Shown in pieces: positions 16,608 through 24,831 of a DNA stretch of 64,000 nucleotides (position 1 is its first letter; each line of letters opens with the position of its first letter). The stretch spans positions 206,346 to 270,345 of the forward strand of contig DETD01000031.1 of NCBI GenBank assembly GCA_002362105.1, in the 5' to 3' direction. Source of the DNA: Bacteroidales bacterium UBA3297. GTDB lineage: Bacteria; Bacteroidota; Bacteroidia; Bacteroidales; Paludibacteraceae. The position numbers were made by a program, and so were the translations under genes. A model generated the notes under the pieces. It had not been told where the DNA came from. It saw nothing but the letters and a program-made list of their open reading frames with translations, and searched no databases.

Positions 16608-16939
16608 TACGCATCTCCTCCATTTGTTTTAGGAACGACACTTATTGATCCTATACATTCTTTGCAGCAAAGCAGCAAAAGCGACATTCGGTCGAGAACG
16701 CTAATGTCTGTGTTGCGGATTGCGACTTCAAGCAACCAACCTTCGGGTATCAGGCCATCGAAGAAAGGAAACAAAACTGGGCTCACAAACGCCTTTGTCT
16801 GTAAAGGGAAAGTCAGACTTATTGGCTGCGCATCTTCTTTAGCAAGATACGTTTCATCATAACAGAAGCGATATTCTCCACCATCTTCCGTTAAAGTGCC
16901 AGCAAGGATGTTTTTCCGATAGATTTCAGCCTGTCTCAT
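16607..16939 (-). CDS. hipS: HipS-like protein (HipA N-terminal subdomain as a separate gene)
   Basis: 110 residues matching the HipA N-subdomain 1: RQAEIYRKNILAGTLTEDGG, then the signature ISLTFPLQTKAF, and FFDGLIPEGW, which is the 'F-x-x-LLPEG' block of the family. It ends where the kinase gene begins. It overlaps the hipB stop by 4 bp (ATGA), so the three genes are translationally coupled. In the E. coli HipBST system such a split-off subdomain neutralises the kinase. Because both halves are clean and the junction lacks a disrupted codon frame, I read this as a natural split rather than a frameshift of hipA. Confidence 0.82.
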   Translation of the reverse strand: MRQAEIYRKNILAGTLTEDGGEYRFCYDETYLAKEDAQPISLTFPLQTKAFVSPVLFPFFDGLIPEGWLLEVAIRNTDISVLDRMSLLLLCCKECIGSISVVPKTNGGDA

Positions 16940-17139
16940 GATTTCTTTGTCGCAGTAAGTTCATAATCAAATAAGTCAAGAAGTTGGTTTACCTTATCCA
17001 TCCTTAGCGTTGGTTTTCCTTGTTCCAAATTTCGCACAAAGCAAAGCCCAACTCCCGACTTCATGGCAAGGTCTTCTTGCGTAAGTCCATATTCCTTACG
17101 TAAAGCCTTTACCACCATCGACAATTTCGTCCTTTCCAT
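16936..17139 (-). CDS. hipB: HipB-like HTH regulator
   Basis: 67 residues forming a single Xre-type helix-turn-helix domain (LRKEYGLTQEDLAMKSGVGL, then FVRNLEQGKPTLRMDKVNQL), with the short C-terminal strand typical of HipB (DLFDYELTATKK). First gene of the hipBST-like operon, and the likely DNA-binding partner that represses the operon. Immediately upstream, two 15-bp direct repeats spaced 41 bp overlap the promoter region (17141-17221) and are its candidate operators. Confidence 0.85.
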   Translation of the reverse strand: MERTKLSMVVKALRKEYGLTQEDLAMKSGVGLCFVRNLEQGKPTLRMDKVNQLLDLFDYELTATKKS

Positions 17140-17140
17140 A

Positions 17141-17221
17141 CGGTTTTATATTACATCGCATACAAAAATACGATTTTAAATCCGTTTTACATTACATCTA
17201 ATATAAAAATCTTGATTTTGA
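17141..17221 (-). promoter_or_regulatory. hipB promoter with tandem direct repeats
   Basis: GTTTTATATTACATC (17143-17157) and GTTTTACATTACATC (17184-17198) are direct repeats with 41-bp period. Each is followed by ATAnAAAAAT and then GATTTT. A -7-like TATTTTTG sits at 17163-17170 on the minus strand. The spacing of about four helical turns suits cooperative HipB binding. Inference from layout. Confidence 0.55.
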
Positions 17222-17349
17222 GTGTTTTTATATTTGTTCGAATATATTTTTATCAAAAGGCCACTGCAAATCTGTTGTGCATCCTCTATCTTTTTTTCTA
17301 TCAGTTTGCCAAAACGAAAAGGAGTTTACGGATGAAGTGGCCACCTCTT

Positions 17350-17486
17350 CCTCTTCCCCACACTTCCAAAACAAGGGAAAATGCAAAACTTTCCGTTTTA
17401 AAAGGAAAGATTTATTAAAAAGTTTCCGTTAAAAAAGGAAAGATTTCCGAAAAGTTTCCGTTAAAAAAGGAAAAACTTTATATTTG
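17350..17486 (+). promoter_or_regulatory. Three tandem 21-bp operator-like elements and -7 before the ATPase at 17509
   Basis: CTTTCC-N9-GGAAAG at 17389-17409, then variants at 17422-17442 and 17454-17474 (GTTTCC...GGAAA), spaced 33 and 32 bp, about three helical turns. The -7 TATATTTG (17479-17486) follows the third element directly, with the ATG at 17509. The element block is nearly identical to 15490-15577. The remaining stretch 17222-17349 shows no gene. Confidence 0.65.
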
Positions 17487-17508
17487 CGACATAATTAGAG
17501 GAATAGGT

Positions 17509-18819
17509 ATGAATGCAAAGGAAGTTTTTAAGTCAATCATCGCTTTGAGACAGAGCGAGATTCCCTTTCATATGACTGAAAGGGACTGTACACTGCCGCT
17601 CAACAGAAAAAAGATAATCACCATTCCTGGTGTTAGGCGTTGCGGTAAATCGTCGGTGATGGAGTTGACCGTCAACCAGCTGGTCGAGAGCGGGGTCCGT
17701 CCACAAAACATCCTTTGGATAGGTTTCGACGATGAACGCATCAGCAGTATGACCACCGAAAATTTCGACGACATCGTTAAAGCCTATATGGAAATGTTTC
17801 CGCAAACACCATTGAACGAGGTTTATATGTTTTTCGACGAGATTCAGTTAAAAAGAGACTGGGAATACTTCGTCCTGAGGCTATACAAAAACTACTGTAA
17901 AAACATATACATCTGCGGCAGCAATGCGACCATGCTTTCTACCGAACTTGCGACCGCTCTCAGAGGGTATCCGCTCGAATACGAGGTTTTCCCGCTATCG
18001 TTCAACGAGTACTGCCGATTTAAAAACATAACGCCAAACGGGTATACCGACCAGCACAACGCTATGATGAGGAACGCCTTTAACGACTACAACGCCAAAG
18101 GTGGGTTCCCGGAAGCTGTTCTAACCGAAAGTGAGAGCGAACGGATAAAGCTGCTACAAGGCTACTTCAACACCATGCTGCTCAAAGACCTGGCCGAACA
18201 CTACAACATTAGCAACACCAATGTGGCCCGTTATTTTATAAAAAGGATCATGAACAACGTGGGCAAACCGACCTCTATAAATGCCATCTTCAACGACTTG
18301 AAGTCGCAGGGCCTGAAGGTGACAAAAGACGACCTATACCTTTGGGCGAACTACGTTTGTGCCATATTTATGTTTGTCAAAGTGCCCAAATACGAACGTT
18401 CGTTGGTAAAAGAGCAACAGACTCCGGCCAAATACTACTGTATCGACAACGGGTTGCGTTGCGCCGTCGTACTTCCACAGAGCGACGACAATGGCAAAAA
18501 CCTGGAAAACGTGGTATTCCTACATCTTTACCGGAACCGCACGCCCGGCTCCGAAATATACTATTATAAAGACAAAACCGAATGCGACTTCCTCGTCCGC
18601 AGCTACGAGCAGGTGACGCAACTGATACAGGTGTCTTGGGACCTGTCGGACCCCGACACCTTCAACCGTGAAGTCCGTGCCCTTCTCAATGCCGCTACGG
18701 CCACCAACTGCAACAATCTGCTCATTGTCACGGCTGACGATGAAAGGGAATTGACTGTCAAAGACAAAACCATAAAAGTGGTTCCTGCTTGGAAATTTTT
18801 GTTGGGGAAGAACGAATAA
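17509..18819 (+). CDS. AAA-family ATPase with DUF4143 domain, second type
   Basis: 436 residues. Walker A is GVRRCGKSS (residues 41-49) and Walker B-like VYMFFDEIQLKRDWEYFV near residue 105. The middle has FPLSFNEYCRF and the motif GGFPEAVL characteristic of the ATPase/DUF4143 family. The C-terminal part carries a nuclease-like core IYYYKDKTECDFLVR. It is a divergent relative of the 14123 gene, and transcribed from the opposite strand. The promoter carries three tandem inverted repeats, unusually elaborate control for a gene of unknown role. Nothing downstream appears to be in its operon. Confidence 0.85.
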   Translation: MNAKEVFKSIIALRQSEIPFHMTERDCTLPLNRKKIITIPGVRRCGKSSVMELTVNQLVESGVRPQNILWIGFDDERISSMTTENFDDIVKAYMEMFPQTPLNEVYMFFDEIQLKRDWEYFVLRLYKNYCKNIYICGSNATMLSTELATALRGYPLEYEVFPLSFNEYCRFKNITPNGYTDQHNAMMRNAFNDYNAKGGFPEAVLTESESERIKLLQGYFNTMLLKDLAEHYNISNTNVARYFIKRIMNNVGKPTSINAIFNDLKSQGLKVTKDDLYLWANYVCAIFMFVKVPKYERSLVKEQQTPAKYYCIDNGLRCAVVLPQSDDNGKNLENVVFLHLYRNRTPGSEIYYYKDKTECDFLVRSYEQVTQLIQVSWDLSDPDTFNREVRALLNAATATNCNNLLIVTADDERELTVKDKTIKVVPAWKFLLGKNE

Positions 18820-18883
18820 AGGGCTTGATTGCGTGGAAGTTAGGTGAGTGGGGGAAAGGAGGGAATGCGTTGCCTACCAAGTT

Positions 18884-19903
18884 TCAGTGTGACTTTTTTG
18901 TCGATTTTCTATTCTCTTTATAGTATTGCTTGTACTTTTGTATACACTCATTTATGTACGTCTCTCGTCCTCTTTGCTCCATGATTTTTTTTACGAAATC
19001 GACAACTGAAGTTGAATATTTATGAATGGGATTTGATCTTGACCCTTGTTTAATTTCAGTATGTCGTTTAGGCTTATTCTTCAAATTCAAGCAAAATATG
19101 ATTGCTTGCATCTGATATGAATTCACTTCTAACAGAGATTGTAGCTCCTTGGTTGTTAATGGATACATAGCATTAGGATCAATGACTGCATTGTCCACAT
19201 CAATTAACCCTTCTATTGTTCCTACCAATTTTAATGTCGGACTTCCTTCGCCATCCTTTTCTGTAAAATGCCCTTCTCTTATAAAAGTCAGTTGGTTGAT
19301 TAAAGATTTGTCTAAAAGTATCTTTCTGTCCCCAAAAGATATCTCACCATTGTACTTATCCAATATATGGACATTCCTTGGTCCTACCATTGAAATCCTT
19401 TCTATATGCTTAATCCATAATAATCGTTCCTTTTCTCGTTCTGCATCTAAAATTTGAACAAGCTCTGGGTATTCAATTTCCTTTGTTTCTCCTCTGTATC
19501 TATAATAAATAGCTCCTTCACGCAAGATTTCAGACTTGCACTTTTTGCAAACGACAGGCTTGACATCGGCTTCCTCAACAGATATCATTCCAAATGATTT
19601 TCCTTCAAATTCTTGAAACGCCATATTCCATTTTAATTCTGGTGAAAAGAACTCTCGAATCTTAGAGTCAATCTCTTTAGGATCAGTTTCGTGAAGTTTT
19701 TGATTCGTCATTCCGATTGGAATATGAGGACTATCTTTAACTCCGAAGATGATTTGTCCTCCTTTGTTGTTGGCCATACCGACTAATGTCTTTATATACT
19801 TTAGTAGGTTATCTCCTAATTGGAAGTTTTGTTTGTACTCTAGATTGACACTTTCGCGTTTCTTCAAGTAACCTCTATTGTCTAACTCAAATGAAAAGGC
19901 CAT
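18884..19903 (-). CDS. AlbA_2 (Schlafen-type) domain protein
   Basis: 339 residues. The N-terminal AlbA_2/Divergent AAA_4 domain is visible: ESVNLEYKQNF, then LVGMANNKGGQIIFGVKD, the hallmark 'AxANxxGGxxxxGV' block. It has a CKKC pair near residue 117 and a C-terminal region of unclear fold. Such proteins occur in regulators, anti-phage proteins and orphan cassettes; no partner is seen here. The IS3 remnant ends only about 26-30 bp upstream of its ATG, so its native promoter may have been displaced. Function unknown. Confidence 0.7.
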   Translation of the reverse strand: MAFSFELDNRGYLKKRESVNLEYKQNFQLGDNLLKYIKTLVGMANNKGGQIIFGVKDSPHIPIGMTNQKLHETDPKEIDSKIREFFSPELKWNMAFQEFEGKSFGMISVEEADVKPVVCKKCKSEILREGAIYYRYRGETKEIEYPELVQILDAEREKERLLWIKHIERISMVGPRNVHILDKYNGEISFGDRKILLDKSLINQLTFIREGHFTEKDGEGSPTLKLVGTIEGLIDVDNAVIDPNAMYPLTTKELQSLLEVNSYQMQAIIFCLNLKNKPKRHTEIKQGSRSNPIHKYSTSVVDFVKKIMEQRGRETYINECIQKYKQYYKENRKSTKKSH

Positions 19904-19974
19904 ATATACTATCTTAACGTTAATTTATAGTACTCCCCATTTTTTGATAACTGGTTAATACTTTTTTCTCTTTT

Positions 19975-20016
19975 AGGGGCGTCTTGTGAGAGGCTAGCCT
20001 TTCACAAGACGCCCCT
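19975..20016. terminator. Perfect 15-bp hairpin inside the IS left end
   Basis: Arms AGGGGCGTCTTGTGA and TCACAAGACGCCCCT with a 12-nt loop, flanked by T- and A-runs, so it can act in both directions. It lies downstream of the transposase remnant and just upstream of the AlbA_2 gene. Confidence 0.7.
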
Positions 20017-20042
20017 AAAAATTCAAAATTAATGAATTCTCG

Positions 20043-20405
20043 TTAAGCCGCCTTACTTACAAGGTAAACTTTCGAAGGAACCATAATTTTGCCAAGACTT
20101 TGATGCGATCTTCGCTCATTATAGTAGCTTATATAGTCACCTATCCCATTCCTTAAAACCGACACGTCATCCGTTGGGTATCGATAAACATACTCTTGCT
20201 TGATAGACCGCCAGAAACGCTCAATCCAGATGTTGTCCTTGCATCTGCCCTTGCCATCCATACTGACTTGTATACCGTGTCCTTTTACCGCATTTATCCA
20301 GTCTGGAGACGTGTATTGGCTGCCCTGGTCCGTATTTATTATTTCCGGAGCACCGTATTTGGATACACACTCATCCAAGAGTTCCGTACAATTGGATTTC
20401 TCCAA
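20043..20405 (-). pseudogene. IS3-family transposase OrfB, C-terminal remnant
   Basis: 120 residues covering the second half of the DDE integrase core: IINTDQGSQYTSPDWINAVK (second catalytic Asp), SMDGKGRCKDNIWIERFWRS (catalytic Glu in the ERFWRS helix), and YYNERRSHQSLG. The first catalytic Asp and the HTH_21 region are absent, so it is not functional alone. Confidence 0.88.
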
Positions 20406-20613
20406 TATTTCTACGTTTGTCTCGCTTTCACCTTTTTTTTAAGTAAAGGGTGCTTCTGTTTATCTTCATGAGACTACAGTATCTGTTTCTGCTCAGACCT
20501 GCTGGGTGTTGGCTTTCGAGGCTTCTTACTTCCTCTTCAGACCGGCTGCTTCGCAGGCTTCCGCAAAAAAATCTACCTCTATCGTTAATTGGCCAACTTT
20601 CTTAAGCAGCCTT

Positions 20614-20829
20614 TCATTTTCCGCCTTCAGGCTTTTCAGTTCTTTGCTTTCTGAATGTTCTCCAAATACCGATCCTGACTTTTCTAGAAACTTCTTTTCT
20701 CAATCTGTGATCTGTTTGGAAGCTACACCGTATTTCTTGGCCAGCTCCGAGAGAGTCTCTTTTTTTCAATGCGTCCAGAACTACCTTCGTCTTGAACGCA
20801 GAGTCAAACTTGCTTCTTCTTCCCATGTT
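20614..20829 (-). pseudogene. IS3-family OrfA remnant
   Basis: It starts MGRRSKFDSAFKTKVVLDAL, a typical OrfA helix-turn-helix beginning, but then departs from the family (EIRCSFQTDHRLRKEVSRKV) because of frame changes; fragments of the expected leucine-zipper region occur in other frames. Part of the decayed element 19929-20899. Confidence 0.7.
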
Positions 20830-21004
20830 TTTTTAGTTCTTTTACAAAGATACGCTTTTTATGTACCTTTGGTGTTGTCTAAATTTTGGGGAGTATTATA
20901 GTCTTCTTATTGTTATCAATTTGCAAACAAAATTGCATACATTTGCATAGAATTTGCAAACATAAAAAATTTGCATAATCTATTAAGATAAAAATTCAAG
21001 TTCG

Positions 21005-22186
21005 ATGATAGATCATATACAAATAACAACAAACAATGATTCTGCAATTATTACGCATTATCTTCAAAATAAAAATAGCAAATACGGTATTCCTTTTGAA
21101 AAGGATGCTATAGGTTTACTGAATGAGGGGGAAACAACTGAACATGATTGCATTGTAGCTGAACCTGTAGCTTCTTATGGTTTATTCCCAGAATTGTTTT
21201 CTGTTCCTTTTCCTGCACCGAAAAATCCAAAATTCACTTTTATAGATCTGTTTGCAGGAATCGGTGGGTTTAGAATCGCTATGCAAAGTCTCGATGGCAA
21301 ATGTGTTTATTCTTCTGAATGGGATACTCAGGCGCAAAAGACATATCTGGCAAATTACGGAGAAGTCCCATTTGGAGATATCACAAAAGAATCAACGAAA
21401 CAATATATTCCCAATGATTTTGATGTGCTATGTGCAGGTTTCCCGTGTCAGGCATTTTCTATTGCAGGTTATCAAAAAGGTTTTGAAGACACAAGAGGTA
21501 CGTTGTTTTTCGATGTCGCAGAGATAATCAAGAGGAAACAACCCAAAGCTATTTTCCTCGAGAATGTAAAAAATTTATACACCCATGATGGCGGAAAGAC
21601 GTTTTCAACAATAAAAAACACTCTTGAAGAATTAGGATATGTTGTATTTCATAAGGTAATGAATGCCATGGAATATGCAAATGTACCCCAAAACAGAGAA
21701 CGTATTTTTATCGTTTGTTTTAACAAAGAAAAAGTCTCCAACTATAGTAAATTTGTATTCCCAGAAAAAGAAACATTGAAAAGAAACATTCATGATTGCA
21801 TAGATTATAGCAATATGGAGAAGAAGCTTTTTTATGGAGAGAGCATGGGGCACATCGCAGATTTACGTGCAGGAGTTGTTTCCAAAGACACTGTATATCA
21901 ATGGAGACGACAATATGTTCGAGAAAACAAAAGTAAGGTTTGTCCCACATTAACTGCCAATATGGGGACGGGAGGTCATAATGTACCAATAATACTGACA
22001 GACAATGGAATACGCAAATTATCACCTAGGGAGTGTTTGAATTTCCAAGGGTATCCGCAAGAGTTTGTATTTCCTACAACAATTGCAGATTCGGCCAAAT
22101 ACAAGCAGGCTGGAAATTCAGTAGTTGTACCACTTATCCAAAAAGTATGCAAACAAATAACATCAATAATCTTGAAGAATTCCTAA
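21005..22186 (+). CDS. DNA (cytosine-5-) methyltransferase of a type II R-M pair
   Basis: 393 residues with all main m5C motifs: motif I FIDLFAGIGGFR (79-90), motif IV GFPCQAFS (catalytic Cys 148), motif VI FLENVKNL, motif VIII VPQNRERIF, and motif X YKQAGNSVVVPL. About 75 residues precede motif I, longer than usual. It is directly followed by the overlapping gene at 22147, probably the cognate endonuclease. Both are visibly A/T-rich compared with core genes, consistent with horizontal arrival. Recognition sequence cannot be deduced. Confidence 0.93.
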   Translation: MIDHIQITTNNDSAIITHYLQNKNSKYGIPFEKDAIGLLNEGETTEHDCIVAEPVASYGLFPELFSVPFPAPKNPKFTFIDLFAGIGGFRIAMQSLDGKCVYSSEWDTQAQKTYLANYGEVPFGDITKESTKQYIPNDFDVLCAGFPCQAFSIAGYQKGFEDTRGTLFFDVAEIIKRKQPKAIFLENVKNLYTHDGGKTFSTIKNTLEELGYVVFHKVMNAMEYANVPQNRERIFIVCFNKEKVSNYSKFVFPEKETLKRNIHDCIDYSNMEKKLFYGESMGHIADLRAGVVSKDTVYQWRRQYVRENKSKVCPTLTANMGTGGHNVPIILTDNGIRKLSPRECLNFQGYPQEFVFPTTIADSAKYKQAGNSVVVPLIQKVCKQITSIILKNS

Positions 22187-23334
22187 ATAGCTGGACTTCA
22201 TATGAAAAATATTTTGACATGTTGAAGCTAATGGCTCAACTAAGTCGATTGTTTTCTGAAAGTGATATACCATACTTGGATTATCGATTAACAGAAAATT
22301 TATTTTGTCGTTATTACAATGCATATAACGACGCTCGTTCCTGTACCGCATATGATGCAAGATTTTCTACGGTTGGCATAGGAATTAAAACTTTCATCTT
22401 GAAGAACAATCAATCAGTAGAAAAGATAGCTGAATTTAACAAACTCAAAAAAGCACTAAATGGGTTACGTGGTATTGATTTAGCAAAACAGCTTGGACAA
22501 TACAGAAATGACAGAATGCGCTTTGCAAATGACCTGTATGGCGTGGATGAAACTCAATATCACATTGTTGGAAGAACTGATGGATTACTTAGAATATTTA
22601 ACACGCCATACGAAGAAGTTGATTTGGAACACATTCATCTTATTTCAGATAATGAAACCTCATGCAAATTTGAAGATGAGAGAAATGAATTCTCCTTCAA
22701 TAAGAGCAAAAGTGTTCTTATGAAACGATTCTATGTTCCAAGTATTAGCAAAGATGTTAAAGTTGATATCATAGAAGATCCACTTGCTTTACTTGAATCT
22801 TTTTTTATGACTAAGACGGATGTTATAAAAGAAGCAAAGCCAAGAATTAAAGGTGTTGACTATGTTATACTACCACTCTATTCGCTCAAGAAAGGGATTA
22901 AATATGTTCCAGAGAAATCTGGTCTTAATCAGTTTAATGCAGGCGGACGCAAACGAAATCCATTGGAGGTTTATGTGCCAGTGCCAATTGTCATACACAA
23001 AAATTATCCTGGTTTCTTCCCCAAAAGGGATACACCATTTGCTTTGGAAATGCCTGACAAATCCATTCTTAACGCAAAAATTTGTCAAGACAACGGAAAA
23101 GCCTTAATGTCCAATCCGAATAGAGATTTAGGAGAATGGTTACTAAGGAAAATTCTACATAAAAAAGATTTCGAATTGGTTACTATCGACGATTTGAACC
23201 GTCTTGGTTTTGATAGTATTTGTATTGAAAATCTTCATCAAAACACAGAGAATGAAGAATCTCTTTATCGCATATCTTTCTCTAATACAGAAATAAGTTA
23301 CGAAGACTTTCTTGAAGATTCTGATCAATTGTAA
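22147..23334 (+). CDS. Probable type II restriction endonuclease
   Basis: I take the ATG 22147-22149, overlapping the methyltransferase end by 40 nt; an earlier in-frame ATG at 22033 would only read the methyltransferase motif region. 395 residues. The N-terminal part has RLTENLFCRYYNAYNDARSC followed by AYDARFSTVGIGIKTF, an arrangement (E..FC, then D...GIGIKTF) that resembles PD-(D/E)XK-type nucleases related to NgoFVII-like enzymes. Pairing with an m5C methyltransferase is the strongest argument. The family name is uncertain. Confidence 0.65.
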   Translation: MQTNNINNLEEFLNSWTSYEKYFDMLKLMAQLSRLFSESDIPYLDYRLTENLFCRYYNAYNDARSCTAYDARFSTVGIGIKTFILKNNQSVEKIAEFNKLKKALNGLRGIDLAKQLGQYRNDRMRFANDLYGVDETQYHIVGRTDGLLRIFNTPYEEVDLEHIHLISDNETSCKFEDERNEFSFNKSKSVLMKRFYVPSISKDVKVDIIEDPLALLESFFMTKTDVIKEAKPRIKGVDYVILPLYSLKKGIKYVPEKSGLNQFNAGGRKRNPLEVYVPVPIVIHKNYPGFFPKRDTPFALEMPDKSILNAKICQDNGKALMSNPNRDLGEWLLRKILHKKDFELVTIDDLNRLGFDSICIENLHQNTENEESLYRISFSNTEISYEDFLEDSDQL

Positions 23335-23360
23335 AATCCTATTTTGCCACCTTCGGACAA

Positions 23361-23825
23361 ATGGTCGGACAAGGTAATGATGTACAAGGTGAATCCAGAA
23401 TTCAAAGCTGTCAACACATGAAAAAATGGAGCAAATCCGCCCACACGGACAAGCGTGGGCAAAATCGCCCCAAAAAGTATCAGAAAACGGAACAAATCCG
23501 TTCAACCTGGAATCATCTTATTGACTTGGTTAAGTCTTCAGTCGATTTGCGTTTGTTTAAAAATGATGAAATCAAATATATGCTTAACGGAGCGCGACTC
23601 GACTTCCTAATCTATGATACGATTAATCAAAACCCCATTCTCGCTATTGAGATTGACGGAGACCATCACCAGCAGGCTGCAAGCAAAAGAAAGGACTTGC
23701 TGAAAGACCATATCCTTGAAATTTTGTCTATTCCTTGCAAGCGGTTCAACACCGCTACTGTGGAGGGTCGTGAGGAACTAGTTTTGAGAGAAACCCTGAA
23801 CGAACTATATAGGGAACGTAATTGA
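23361..23825 (+). pseudogene. Truncated PD-(D/E)XK (DUF2726/DUF559-like) nuclease fragment
   Basis: The last about 105 residues look like a real domain: SVDLRLFKNDEIKYMLNGAR, then LDFLIYD, then ILAIEIDGDHH (the D...ExD/K-type core), and a basic helix KRKDLLKDHILEIL followed by IPCKRFNT. This is the C-terminal nuclease domain often found at the end of larger proteins. The N-terminal 45 residues are low-complexity and unlike any domain (KKWSKSAHTDKRGQNRP), so the gene is probably a remnant. It could still be a small orphan nuclease. Confidence 0.55.
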
Positions 23826-23948
23826 CCTGAATTTCCCCTTGTCCTTCGTCATTTCTGTCCCCTTACATCAATTTGCACCTCTCCACACTATCGTCTTTCA
23901 AACATGGTACGCAGTCCGTGGGACGTCGCCAACGGTTACGGATGGTAC

Positions 23949-23963
23949 AGGCTTCCAGCCTGC
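23949..23963 (+). repeat. REP-like hairpin with TCC loop
   Basis: CAGGCT-TCC-AGCCTG has the same architecture as the GCGTTT and CCGTCT hairpins elsewhere in the variable region but a different stem, so loop and length are kept while the stem sequence varies. It lies within the 445-bp gene-poor stretch 23826-24270. Confidence 0.55.
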
Positions 23964-23996
23964 ATGGAGTCTATGCGGTTGGAGTAAAACTCCGTA

Positions 23997-24035
23997 GTTG
24001 ACAGCCCAAACCGAGGTTGTTGTTTGCGTCATTCT
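23997..24035 (-). pseudogene. 3'-end remnant of a DUF262-type gene
   Basis: The minus strand reads MTQTTTSVWAVNY, close in protein and DNA to the last residues of the DUF262 protein at 25543-27228 (MAKTATSVWTVKY-stop). The stop codon is lost here. Nothing of the upstream part of the gene was seen. Confidence 0.35.
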
Positions 24036-24094
24036 TGCAGAATATCAGTTTTCCAAGCCATATTGCACCAGGCAGCGTTGTGGGTGTGCCGGCA

Positions 24095-24203
24095 GTCCCT
24101 GCCCATTGCACAGGGTTCCCGGCCTGCGTGGGGGCGGTCAGCGTAAATAGGTTACATAGTGCAAACTATGTAAGTATCCGTGTTTTTTGTGGATTTTGTG
24201 TTC
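24095..24203 (+). repeat. About 110-bp direct repeat flanking the toxin-antitoxin cassette, left copy
   Basis: Shares GTCCCTGCCCATTGCACAGG, GGCCTGCGTGGGG, TAAATAGGTTACAT and ATGTAAGTATCCGTGT with 24832-24944 in the same orientation. It contains the hairpin TTACATAGT-GCAA-ACTATGTAA (24152-24173), a perfect 9-bp stem with a GNRA-type loop. Confidence 0.8.
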
Positions 24204-24244
24204 AATTTTTTTCATTCTGCTTCTGACAAGCACCGTAAATTATA

Positions 24245-24252
24245 TACATTTG
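24245..24252 (+). promoter_or_regulatory. -7 element of the toxin-antitoxin operon
   Basis: TACATTTG matches TAnnTTTG, with the antitoxin ATG 18 bp downstream of its end (24271), giving a leader of about 12 nt. It also argues against the longer in-frame start at 24187. Confidence 0.55.
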
Positions 24253-24270
24253 CAAAAAATAAGCAGTATT

Positions 24271-24531
24271 ATGAATTCATTAGAGGTTAATAAGGAAATA
24301 TATCAGTGCTTGGCTGAATTGTCTGACGATGAGGCTTATATGAGGAAGGTCGCAGCCTACTTAAAAAAGCTACTTACGAAAAAAGAACAAACTTCCAATG
24401 CACGAACTGATTCGATGTCGAATCCGGATTTAAACAAGGTGTTGGAGGAAGGTGAAAAACAAATAGAAGAAGGCCGGTTTAAAACTTTTGATAGTGCGGC
24501 TGAACTTGTTAGATATTTAGAAGAACTGTAG
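24271..24531 (+). CDS. Antitoxin of YoeB-type module (DUF2683-like)
   Basis: 86 residues starting MNSLEVNKEIYQCLAELSDD. The N-terminal helical half (EAYMRKVAAYLKKLLTKKEQ) and acidic C-terminal helix (KTFDSAAELVRYLEEL) are typical of the small antitoxins that accompany YoeB in Bacteroidetes. It ends 2 bp before the toxin ATG. Its acidic C-terminal tail probably wraps the toxin, while the N-terminal part may mediate DNA binding and autoregulation. The upstream extension to 24187 is rejected because it covers promoter sequence. Confidence 0.75.
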   Translation: MNSLEVNKEIYQCLAELSDDEAYMRKVAAYLKKLLTKKEQTSNARTDSMSNPDLNKVLEEGEKQIEEGRFKTFDSAAELVRYLEEL

Positions 24532-24533
24532 GT

Positions 24534-24803
24534 ATGTATAGGGTAAACCTTACTGAAAGGGCTGAAAATGACGCCCGTAAACTGAAGAAAAGTGAGCCTG
24601 CCGCCTTTAAAAAACTATTAAGGCTGATTGCCGAATTAGAAGCACATCCAAAAACTGGCACCGGAAAACCCGAACGGCTTATAGGTAGAGAGAACGAATG
24701 GTCGAGAAGAATTACAGATAAACACCGGCTTATTTATTCTATTAAAGAAGAAATTGTTTCTGTCTTTGTTATTTCCTCTTATGGTCACTACGGCGACAAA
24801 TAA
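24534..24803 (+). CDS. yoeB: Txe/YoeB-family ribosome-dependent mRNA interferase toxin
   Basis: 89 residues, normal length. The diagnostic blocks are GTGKPERLIGRENEWSRRIT, then DKHRLIYSI and the C-terminal ISSYGHYGDK, holding the catalytic Glu/Arg and terminal His-Tyr of YoeB. All appear intact, so it is probably active. It cleaves mRNA at the ribosomal A site in characterised members. With the antitoxin it forms a 533-bp cassette bracketed by two about 110-bp direct repeats. Confidence 0.92.
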   Translation: MYRVNLTERAENDARKLKKSEPAAFKKLLRLIAELEAHPKTGTGKPERLIGRENEWSRRITDKHRLIYSIKEEIVSVFVISSYGHYGDK

Positions 24804-24831
24804 CAAACTCTGTTGTCTGTCGCTTATTTTG

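Larger units (their letters stand above)
19929..20899 (-). mobile_element. Decayed IS3-family element
   Basis: Bounded by imperfect inverted ends: TACTCCCCATTTTTTGATAA (19931-19950) versus the complement of the right end, TACTCCCCAAAATTTAGACA (right end near 20895). Inside are a C-terminal piece of the DDE transposase (20043-20405), a frame-disrupted orfA (about 20614-20829), and a strong hairpin (19975-20016). Most of orfB is missing. A clean target duplication was not evident. It lies between the AlbA_2 gene and the methyltransferase. Confidence 0.8.

Noticed and set aside
15663..16939. hipA interrupted by a frameshift
   Set aside because: The two frames join by a clean stop/start overlap at a known domain border, and kinase residues are intact, as in natural HipBST.
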